From Trebouxia sp. TZW2008 (Eukaryota; Chlorophyta; Trebouxiophyceae; Trebouxiales; Trebouxiaceae), in contig BDIU01000160.1 of the NCBI GenBank assembly GCA_002118135.1, forward strand, positions 310,001-374,000: a stretch of 64,000 nt of DNA, in the 5' to 3' direction. Position 1 is the stretch's first letter, and the number at the start of each line of letters is the position of its first letter. Below the pieces are notes generated by a model, which searched no databases, was not told the DNA's origin, and saw only the letters and a program-made list of their open reading frames with translations. This document shows positions 55,513-64,000 of this stretch, one piece after another. Both the position numbers and the translations under genes were made by a program.

Positions 55513-57511
55513 GCTTCAAGACAGACTTTCGTACGGCGCCGCTGGGTGACTTAGCAACGTGCGTGGTCAATCGCAGCGGAACTTGCCGAGCATGACGCCA
55601 AGGCAAACACTTCACGCGCGTTCAGGAGTCGCAACTGCTAGCGAGTCAGAAGTGCTATCTGGGGTCTTGCACTCTAGATTCCTTAACATTGGCTTGGCTC
55701 ATGTCTTCAAGCTGACTGGCAGAAGATTGCCTCAGCTGTTTCGTCTGGCTAGCTTCATCTTGGTGACAACATCAAGTCATGGCACACTGCAGACCATATC
55801 ACACGCATGAGGATTTTCAGGCTACAAGGCAAAGCTGTGATACAGACCAGCAGGTTGATGAGGAGGTTCTTGTGTATCCACTGATGCGCCAAAGATCTGC
55901 ATGCCTAGCGGACACCATTGCCTGCTGGCAAGCACTGCAAATGAGCAGTTTGATCACCGTGTTGCTTGGGTGCTGCTTGGCATTGCTCGGGTGCTGCCAG
56001 ATGTATGCTTCCAGTATGGTTTGACCACCGTCAGAGCTGGCTTGACGCTCCGCATGCCATGCTTGATTATGTGCATAACGAGCTGCAATCACAAGCTTGT
56101 CTTGCCTGCAGCTTGCCAGCTCCTCCTTGAAGCTGGACTGGCCCATTGGCAGCAGTACAAGGTAGTCTTGTTTGTCTCTGGTCTGACTGCCAGTCAGTGC
56201 TTGGCACAAATCAGGTGGGATAGCGCTTTCAGTTAGGGCTATTCATCTATTCCGTCTATTGAATAGTACGCTGGCAATATGCATGCAGCAGTCAGCTGTG
56301 TGGAGATTGCCATGTTCTAGGTAACATGTTGAGTTGTTGTCAGCGCTCTGAAGTGCTGTGGGTGTCTGACTGAACCCTTGCCTGAAGCTTGCGCGCGTAC
56401 AGAAGCATCTTGCGAAGGCGAGGCAAGCAGCTACAGTCATTATGCTGGATCAAGGCTTGCGCAGCGAATGCTGCCAAGGAGGTCAGTGCTTAGGAACACG
56501 GCATTCTGATAACCCACTGCTTGCGATTCATGATTGCATTGTTGGGTATTGTAGGTTGTTGCTTACTTCTTTGAGCGCTGTACCTCTGGAAGTGCATGGT
56601 TGGTCATGCATGTACATCATGCATCTTTGATCACAGACAAGCATCATGACCTTCCATATGTGGCATATGTCAAATTGGATGAGAGCCAAATTGAAAGGTC
56701 CCCCAATCAGTATATGTCATGAACTGTCAGTGGCAAACACGTGCCACACATGTAAAAGGACAAAGTGTGTCTGCTGGCTGCCATATGCATGAGTGTGAAG
56801 TCATCAATGTGGATCCCTTGTGATCAATGGGCAATACTTTGTAAGGCACCATCTTTGGCGCACAGCACACCCTGTTCTCATCTGCCTGGCAAGCTTACAA
56901 TCGCGATGTTGCACACACTAAGTCAGCTGCTGCTGATGTACAGGCTGTTTGTAAGAAAAGGAGGCATTACAGAGGTGATGCTGCAGACTTTCTGCTAGGC
57001 ATTGGGCTGTTGCGCAGCAGTAATGTGCAACCGGCAAAGCTTTCACATCTTTTAGCTACACAGCCCCAAGCAAATGATTGCATGTGCCAATGGAGTTTGT
57101 GTGAGTCATACCAGTGTCGACTTCCTACTTACAGCTGCCTGTGGTTTCTAATTTTTCAGGTGATTGCTTCCTAGTCTCAAAGTGGGAAGAGTTTTGGATT
57201 GCTTGCTCCCTGCTTTCAGCGCTTGCTTTTGGCAACATTTGACAGCACAGACGCTGCAGCTTCAACGGCAGCATGAGCAGCAGCCGCAGGTGCTATCAAC
57301 TTTATGACAAACAGCTGCCATCCTGTCCATCTATTTTCACTTCGAAGTCATGCATTGATTGATGCTTGCAGACACTCCTTTGCCCAGGATTGAAAGCAAA
57401 TGATTGGTTCCTGGGAATTTCATGGAGGTCAATCGAGAAAAGCTCTATGTCCATGGGGCCAAATTCATGTCTTGAACGACGACGACCAAAATCGCAAGAG
57501 CCAAATACGCC
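55513..57511. other. region between coiled-coil and F-box genes; only a tentative gene
   Basis: The first 100 bp are CpG-rich and probably a shared promoter. A tentative plus-strand gene is listed at 55592. From about 56.3 to 57.4 kb no exon could be supported. Overlapping open frames on both strands at 55.8-56.2 kb cannot all be real. Confidence 0.45.
55592..55998 (+). CDS. tentative two-exon gene for a small membrane protein
   Basis: Exon 55592-55762 (57 codons, starting MTPRQTLHARSG) can be joined in phase to 55821-55998. The second exon encodes an acidic stretch (DTDQQVDEEVLVYP) and a hydrophobic stretch (LITVLLGCCLALLGCC). The end is unclear; a GTATGC donor follows at about 55999. No family is recognised. 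It is divergent from the coiled-coil gene and about 80 bp from its start. Confidence 0.25.
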
Positions 57512-59257
57512 ATGCTGAATCTTAAGCGTGGTCTCGCTTACATTGCGTGGAGAACTGCCCCCAAAACAGCTAAATACACAAAGCTCGAACTTGCTGATCT
57601 GCCTCCTGACACCGTGCGGCTGATCTTGCGATTTCTGCCTTTGCGTCAACAAGTACTCTGCGAGGAGGTCTGCCAAGGATGGATGATGAGCCTTCGTGGC
57701 TTGCACGACGTCAGCACTCAGGACTCGAAACCTCCAGTTGGCACAGGAGAGCTGCAAATAATTCTGCTTGGGCCCAGCAATTCAGTGGGCCCAGTGATCC
57801 TGGGAGAATCAGGGGGTCAAGACTGTTCAACCCCGCATGTTATCCTGATGCCAAATGATCAGACACACTCGCCCAAAGAAAGCGCCTTCTTGCGCTGGTT
57901 TGCCAGAGTCGCACCCACTCTCGCCACAGTCATCGTCAATGTGGGACATCACATCGCAGACTACCAAGCAGTTGGCCGACGGGACTTCAATGGAGGATGG
58001 GCACTCCCAAAAATCTTGGCAATCTTGCAAGCTGCAAAACAGTCTGCATCTTCAGGACCTATGCTAAAGCTGAGCACAGGTACGCGCTAACAGTGACCTT
58101 TTTGGTCAGCAAGCAAGCTTTGCTTCAGCTTGATTTGCGATCTAAGTATAAGCATGGCATGACTATGTGTTGTTATGAGGCTGCCAAAAATCATTGCATT
58201 TGCTTGACGTGTTGTGCCATAGAAGTTGCATAGGCTGTTGGCCTAGAATTTGATGACTGTTGCCGCAGGCACAAATATATTCTTTGAGCAGCCTTTGGCG
58301 CTCAGGACAGTGAAGGATATGCTAGTTGAATGGGAGATTGAGGACATCGGCAGTGCTGCATTGGGGTTCACAGCTGTTGCGCAACTGACAATGCTAACAT
58401 GCTTGGTGCTTTGTGATCCATCTGGGACCTTCAGTGCTGGCAGGCAAGACATGCTGGAGTTGCGCTGTTTACCTGCATTGCAGGCCTTAGTCCTGCACAA
58501 AGTCGGCAGGCTTGCTCTTCGCATGCCAAATCTCACCAATCTCCAAAGCTTGGTGCTAGAACGAGGAGCAGATGCTGTGTGCGATCTGAGCCCGTTGACT
58601 TTGCTGACAGCTCTGGAATTTTATGAGGAGCTGCCTGATGATTTTCTGAGGATCATTGTACTGCCAAGGGGCAGAGAAGTTTGCCTGCAAACCTTGCAGT
58701 GCAATTTTGACTGTGCAAAAGGAGCGTACCAAATGCGGAATCTTGAATATGCTTCCCAACTGACTAATCTCCACTTTTCAGGAGTCGCTCCTGAAGGTCT
58801 GCAGTGGAATGAGTGGCCTACTGCTATGGCATCTCTCAAACATTTGGTCTTCTGCAACTGTACCAACGGGTTCCCAATCAGCATTTGCTCTTGCACACAG
58901 CTGCAATTTCTTGATCTTGCAAACATCAGTGACATTACACTGCCTGATGAGTTCAGTGCATTGACCAAGCTAGAGGTTCTGAATTTGCAGGGATGCCAGT
59001 TTGGAACATTTTCACGTTCCATTCTACACCTGTCGCAGCTGCAAATACTGGACATGCACCACCTGTACAATGTGATCCTTCCATCAAAACTGTTAGTTTG
59101 TGCTGGGTGGCCCAACTTGGCCTTACTTGATTTGACGCTGTTTGAAGATGAAGTGTATGGCATGGACTCACAGCTTGTTCTGACCCAGTTGAACAACGCT
59201 TTCAAGGCTAGAAACAAGAAGTCGACATTAGTGACGAACGACGTTTATTTGCTTTGA
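57512..59257 (+). CDS. F-box/leucine-rich-repeat protein
   Basis: Two exons, 57512-58079 and 58269-59257, join in phase to 518 residues. An F-box-like segment lies at about residues 26-60 (LPPDTVRLILRFLPLRQQVL followed by CEEVCQGW). The second exon encodes irregular leucine-rich repeats, for example LPALQALVLHKVG, MPNLTNLQSLVLERG, LTNLHFSGV, LQFLDLANISDITLP, LTKLEVLNLQGC and LSQLQILDMHHL. Such proteins usually choose substrates for SCF ubiquitin ligases. That role is inferred, because the F-box is weak and no Skp1 contact can be checked here. A TGTAA at about 59350 could be the 3' end signal. Confidence 0.75.
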
Positions 59258-59686
59258 GGTTGTTCTGTTCTCGATTCCCAAGCAATGCAATCAGCAAGCA
59301 AGTGGAACCACTACCGGTAGTATGTTTAAAATTTGATAAATGCGGCTGAATGTAACGACCAGAAGCGTTGATCATAATTTGCTTATGCAGACCTGCTGAG
59401 AGCTGGCCCAAACAATTTTGTCAGGACATTGTCTGAAACGTTTGCCTCAGAACAAATCCCTCGTATCGTTAGTAATGATGTGTTTCTAGCCTCTGATCCC
59501 GCTTCGGCACCTCGTGAAGCCTTCACGATGAAGCACAGAGCAAACAAAATTGGCGTTCATTTCTTTTAGCGCAACACTCGTGCTCACTTCATAAGCTGCA
59601 ATCGCTCGTGGGAGTGACCTCGACGTTGCTCTTGATTGTTGGCTAGCACCACCTGACGCGCTGCCCTAGACGCCTCGCGACGAACC
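59258..59686 (+). promoter_or_regulatory. intergenic promoter region of guanylate kinase
   Basis: About 430 bp separate the F-box gene stop from the kinase ATG. The first 100 bp probably belong to the 3'UTR. From about 59500 on the sequence is CpG-rich (repeated CGT/ACG phrases), like other gene starts in this window. No specific binding site is recognised. Confidence 0.4.
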
Positions 59687-60663
59687 ATGGGCGCAGCAGA
59701 AAGCACAGAAGCAGCTCCGCCTGCCGAAGCGGCGGCCACGCCGAAGGTCATTCAGACGACACAGACATTTCCGAGCGCTATGGTCATTTGCGGGCCTTCT
59801 GGAGTGGGCAAAGGCACTTTGATCAAGCAGCTGATGGCCGGGTCCGATAAGTTCGGGTTTTCATGCAGTCATACGACGCGCAAGCCTCGTGAGGGCGAAA
59901 AGGTGCAATCTCCTTCCTTGTTGCCGCAAGCACACAAGCGCGGGCTTCTCGCTGCTGACCGCTGCTTGTTTGCACAGGAAGGCACCCACTATCACTTTGT
60001 GTCAAGGGAGAAGTTTGAGAAAGGCATTGCTGACGGAAAATTTCTTGAGCACGCTGCCGTACATGGCAACTTGTATGGCACCTCAATCAGGGCTGTCCAG
60101 AACGTAGCTGCTGCTGGGAAGTGTTGCATCCTTGACATAGATGTCCAGGGCGCTAGGCAGGTCCGTAAGCAAAGCAATCAGATCAGAGCCATCTTTGTGT
60201 TCTTGGAACCTCCCAGTATTGAGGAGCTTGAAAAGAGGCTTAGAGGGCGTGGCACAGAGTCCGAGGACCAGATACAGACTAGACTTGCCACTGCTCAAGC
60301 TGAACTGAACAGGCAAGAGCAATCACTCTCGGGATAGCATAGAGGAATCAAACATCTCAGGGCACCTGCGCAACGCACATGACCAACACATAAGCACCTG
60401 TTGATATATGCGTATCGTCTGAATGCAATTCGAGCAAGCCAATGCACATGATGAAGACATCAGCACCTATTGATAAATGCATGCATTCTGGATGCAGTCT
60501 GAGCGAGCCAAACCTGTGGGACTACATCATAACAAATGAAACTATGGATGCCACTGGCAAGCAGCTGGAGGACATTGCAGGCAGAGCATTGGCAGGGCAG
60601 ATCGGCAATGGTATTGCAGAGCTGCCAGAGCCCTCAGCGGCAGAAGCAGCAGCTGACCACAAG
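59687..60663 (+). CDS. GUK: guanylate kinase
   Basis: Exons 59687-59902, 59978-60312 and 60498-60663 join in phase. The enzyme phosphorylates GMP to GDP with ATP. The P-loop GPSGVGKGT lies at residues 36-44. The GMP-binding region has [12 protein letters not shown] and [13 protein letters not shown], followed by [15 protein letters not shown] and [14 protein letters not shown]. The lid has [13 protein letters not shown] and the C-terminal part DYIITNETM. The N-terminus is a short Ala-rich extension and could be a weak organelle signal or a cytosolic start (MGAAES). The intron after 60312 starts with GC. The first intron (59903-59977) is 75 bp without in-frame stop, so its retention would insert 25 residues in the GMP-binding domain. 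The coding frame may continue into the next gene. Confidence 0.93.
60365..60497 (+). repeat. tandem copy of the acceptor side of exon 60498-60663
   Basis: Two units of about 70 bp share AGCACCTRTTGATAWATGC, then TCTGAATGCAATTCGAGCAAGCCAA versus TCTGGATGCAGTCTGAGCGAGCCAA. The second unit holds the real acceptor and exon start; the first has lost the AG. Confidence 0.8.
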
Positions 60664-61144
60664 GTGCTGTCCCACAATACATTCTTTTTGCTATGCGTCA
60701 TGGTGCATGCTGAAGTTCTTGCAGAACCCAGGTGGTGTAGGGTCTTCTGAGTTCTTTTGGGACTGTGCAACTCATTGTCAGCGCGCTTGAAGTTATGCAG
60801 GCTCAGTGACTGGGCACTGTGGGATGGTTATGTTTTGCTAGTCACGTCTGACCTCCTGCCAAGTTGAGAAGATGTGCTGCAGCCAGCATGCGCGTGTCGC
60901 ACATCATTTTTCAGCAGTGTTTTCAGCTTGCAATGAAGCAGTCATGTGCAGGCACTCTGCGGATGAAGCACGTCTGATATGCACTTGTCTACGCTTCACC
61001 TGGCTCCTTCCTTAGCAGAAGCAATGCAAGCAACACAATACAATTTAGCAATTTTACAGCAACCACAATCATGACCATTGCTGCTAGAGTGAGTGTGGCA
61101 GTGTCACAATGTTGCATTATAAATGTCTAATTCACCCTTGCAAA

Positions 61145-61220
61145 ACCATGCAGGGAGTAGCTGTGACTCAGCGGAAGACAGCAGCAGCTGAGGGCTCTGG
61201 CAGTAAAGCGATAGTAGGAG
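61145..61220 (+). repeat. upstream copy of 5' edge of exon 61293-61489
   Basis: CCATGCAG-GGAGTAGCTGTGACTCAG and AAGACAGCAGCAGCTGAG repeat the real exon start CCATGCAG-GGGGCAGCTGTGACCCAG about 138 bp downstream. The acceptor is kept and the frame is open for over 30 codons. Confidence 0.85.
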
Positions 61221-61292
61221 TGTTTTTAGGGACCATGATCATGGCCATCACTGCAGGTTTGGGTAAGAACTGACAGTGGCATTGCCATGCAG

Positions 61293-63889
61293 GGGGCAGC
61301 TGTGACCCAGCAAAAGACAGCAGCAGCTGAAGCAGCAAGCGGTGGGCCCATAGTGGCTCCGGCCGCAGCGGTGGCCCCAGCTGTAACAGACCAGGCCTCC
61401 AGCAAGCCTGCTGGGTCCAGTCCCACCGCCACAGCTGGCAATGCCCTGCCACCTATCCCCACAGTGCACACAGCTCCAGGCTTTGAGAGGTGAGACTATG
61501 CAATTGGGATCAGCTCCAGGGAAGCTCAATTGGTGATTTGTAGGCAGTGTTGTGATGGCAAATCATGACCAGTCAAGGCTGTTGGCTGAGGCCCTGATGC
61601 ATGCATGCTTGCTCGCTCAATGCTTAATGTTAAAGCTGCCAGGTCTGCAGGCAGTTGTGCTTGCATGATGTGCCACGTTGATAACATTGCTTGCAGTCTG
61701 CGGCATGCTGGTTCTCATGTTGCTGATATCAACTGCACACCACCTGGCAGCTCAGATAAGGAGTTGTGTCATGCATAACGCACAGTATGATCAGTGTCTG
61801 AAGTAGACCATACAGGGAGTTGTAACAGCCATCCTTCCACAGCTAGCATGCCCATCAGTCATGTGCTTTGGAGGCAGTGGTAGATTGTCTAGCTGATTTT
61901 CTTGGGGTTTAGCTGAATTTCCTTGGGTCCGAGATGATGGAAAGCTGCCACAGAATTTGGCCCCCAACTGGCTGCCTGCCTCTGCCAGCATTTATGTCAC
62001 TGCTGCTTCAGGAGTTAGAATAAGTGCTGCAACATTGCAGTATAAGGTCTGGCCATGGCCTGCAGGTGGCGAGGCAAGGTAGCTGTTGTGACTGGCGCCA
62101 GTGCCGGCATAGGCTGGGCCGTCTGTGAGGCCTTGGCCACAGCTGGGGTGAGGGTGGTGGCAGTGGCCAGGCGACGGGAGCGTCTGGAAGCCCTTCAGCA
62201 GGCGCTTGTAGACCGAGGAGTCCCCATCTCTGACTTCCTGCCAGTTGTCTGTGACATTACAAAGGTACCTGACAACCCTTACCTGCCAGCGGGTCACGAA
62301 CTTTTGAAAACTTGTACAAAGCATGCGCAAGCTGTCGCACATGTGCACAATGGCAACCAGATTTGCAAACTCCAGGGACATCAGATGATTGAGGTTGAGC
62401 TTGTCCTCTTATTGCAGTTCAGCATCTTTGCAGCAGGTCAAACAACAAAGGCATAGCTGGTCATGGCATTCCTGTGACAAGGACGGCATTGTACACAAAG
62501 TTGCTCCTGTCTGTCAGGGGCTTGGGCAAAGTTTAAGCAGCCTTCTGGCAGATTGGCACAATCAAGCATATGCAGCGCTATAAACACACATACAGTCTGG
62601 AGCAAAGCCTCAAATTGTCAGTCCTGCAGATGGCAGCCAGCCTGAGTCTTGCTCACGCGCTTGCTGACATTTACTGCTCGTTGATGTTCATGACGTTGCT
62701 TGCTGTTGTCAGCTATGTGCTGCTGCCCAGTAGATCCATTGAAGAAAGTCAATCGGAAACTCATCGGCATAATATTACACTGTGATCATTGATATTACAT
62801 ATGGAGTCATCATTGGTATAATATTCACTGCTTCTGCGAACTGCAGGAGGCAGAGGTGATTGCCCAACCGCGCATCTTTGTCAAGAGGTGACGAGACGCA
62901 GGAGCGGACATCCAATCGCAAGACTCAAGACATAAAGTTGTGTTGTGATTGTTGACATCATGCATAGACTAGTCACTGTCATAGTCCTGCTATGGACTGC
63001 AGGAGGCTGAGGTAATTGCCTTGCCCCGTATCATTGTCAAGCGGCGGCAAGACGCAGGTGTGGACAACTTGGTGAACAACGCAGGCATGGGGCGCAATGA
63101 TGCTGACTTGTTTGCTGACTGTCAAGAGATCTCAGTCACTGCCCAGAAATGGTGCTCGCTGCTGTGCATAATGTGTACCTGTCTAAAAGGTCATAAAGCA
63201 AGCAGAAACATGAATTGCAGGAGGCAGAGGTGATTGCACTTCCACGCATCATTGTCAAGCGGTGGCGAGACGCAGGGGTGGATATCCTGGTCAACAATGC
63301 TGGCATGGGTCGCAATGACGCTGGCCTGTTTGACGGCAACACCGCCTCCTGGGTGGAGATGGTCAGCACCAACACTCTAGGCGTATGCATGTGCACCCGA
63401 GAAGCTGTTCAGGTATTGCAACAGTCAAGATGACCCAGCTGGGTGTGACAAAGCTGGTTGCACAATGCTTTTCCCAGTTGGCAACATAGCAATGACGTGT
63501 TCAACATGCACCACATTGTCCAAAAGCTCTGAAGTGCTGTTTGAGATATAGCCCCATGTTTTCAGGATAGCTACACTGTGGCTGTGGCTGCACTTGTAAA
63601 ACATGTTACTGCAATGGTTGACATGCTGAAACAGTACAACTACGCTGCAGGACAAGTATGTTTCTATCACGCGTCAGTTCACCCCAATATCCCCAGTGAC
63701 TAATATCCCCAGTGACTGAAGTGCTCAAATGGTACAGATATACTGCAGGACATGAAGAGACGCAATCAATGGGGCCACATTATTCACATCTCCTCCATTG
63801 CTGCGCATCGTGTGCCCTCACCTTCAGATGCCTTTTACGCTGCAACAAAACACGCTCTACGAGCGTTGGCAGAAGGACTGAGGCAAGAG
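61293..63889 (+). CDS. short-chain dehydrogenase/reductase, DHRS11-like (3' partial), possibly fused to guanylate kinase
   Basis: Exons 61293-61489, 62066-62277 (about), 63221-63412 and 63749-63889; the gene continues past the window. The first exon encodes an Ala/Pro/Ser-rich linker ending APGFER. The next supplies the Rossmann start [16 protein letters not shown] (cofactor motif TGxxxGIG) and VARRRERL, whose Arg residues suggest NADP(H). Then come [13 protein letters not shown], a catalytic Ser in [10 protein letters not shown] and YAATK with catalytic Tyr and Lys. The FERWRGK start resembles the N-terminus of DHRS11-type SDRs. The linker exon joins in phase to guanylate kinase exon 60498-60663. 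An in-frame ATG at 61287-61289 is an alternative separate start. Substrate unknown. Confidence 0.85.
62847..63125 (+). repeat. two upstream copies of 5' part of exon 63221-63412
   Basis: Copies start after AG at 62847 and 63003. The first encodes [14 protein letters not shown] and then a stop. The second encodes [19 protein letters not shown] followed by the [10 protein letters not shown] motif and stays open for about 39 codons before diverging. The real exon encodes [19 protein letters not shown]. Confidence 0.95.
63640..63665 (+). repeat. upstream copy of the acceptor of exon 63749-63889
   Basis: ACTACGCTGCAG-GACAAG near 63640-63657 resembles GATATACTGCAG-GACATGAAG at 63749. The preceding phrases CTGAAACAGTACAAC and CTCAAATGGTACAG are also related. 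Confidence 0.55.
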
Positions 63890-64000
63890 GTACGGTCCTC
63901 GTCTGCTGTGAAGCATGCATGAGTCAGTATATACCAGTCACACTGTCTTGAGCTGCTCAGGTCCTGTGTCGCCGAATGTTCATGTCGTGATGCTCATGAG

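Noticed and set aside
55817..56209. A 130-codon minus-strand frame between the coiled-coil and F-box genes
   Set aside because: It overlaps open frames of similar quality on the other strand, lacks family motifs and has no clear splice context.

Overview
The window is nuclear DNA of an intron-rich eukaryote. The gene content points to a green alga, most likely a trebouxiophyte; this is inferred. The evidence is two secreted desiccation-related ferritin-like proteins, a hydroxyproline-rich-glycoprotein-like Pro/Thr/Ala tail, an organellar RAP-domain protein, a SAND plus extended-PHD chromatin protein, TGTAA-type 3' end signals, and short introns that mostly end in TGCAG. CpG-rich patches mark several gene starts (about 10.0, 17.1, 27.2, 49.3, 55.4 and 59.6 kb).

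Layout: 0.15-6.5 kb (+) 3' part of a Golgi Cys-rich GLG1-repeat membrane protein; 7.5-10.0 kb (-) RAP-domain protein, divergent from 10.2-15.1 kb (+) mitochondrial-type elongation factor Ts; 16.0-16.9 kb (-) intronless seven-helix membrane protein; 18.8-24.7 kb and 27.6-34.1 kb (+) tandem paralogues of a desiccation-related ferritin-like secreted protein, the second carrying a roughly 640-residue Pro/Thr/Ala-rich tail; 36.0-48.7 kb (-) a 17-exon SAND/ePHD regulator; 49.9-55.5 kb (-) a coiled-coil protein; 57.5-59.3 kb (+) an F-box/leucine-rich protein; 59.7-60.7 kb (+) guanylate kinase, running possibly as one fused gene into 61.3-63.9 kb (+) a short-chain dehydrogenase cut by the window end. 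Exon chains were built by hand from splice signals; for the main genes all codon phases close. No rRNA, tRNA or CRISPR was found.

The most unusual property is shared by the six most intron-rich loci except the second ferritin-like paralogue: their introns contain arrays of diverged copies of the neighbouring exon edge. Copies of an exon's 5' end, with the AG acceptor, lie upstream of that exon. Copies of an exon's 3' end, often with the GT donor, lie downstream of it. Periods are mostly 90-220 bp. I count about fifty by eye. This looks like repeated tandem duplication of exon-intron junctions, a way of lengthening introns and multiplying decoy or alternative splice sites. Other points are a SINE-like repeat with target-site duplications, four GC-AG introns, an intron present in only one of the two ferritin-like paralogues, and a possible guanylate kinase-dehydrogenase fusion.
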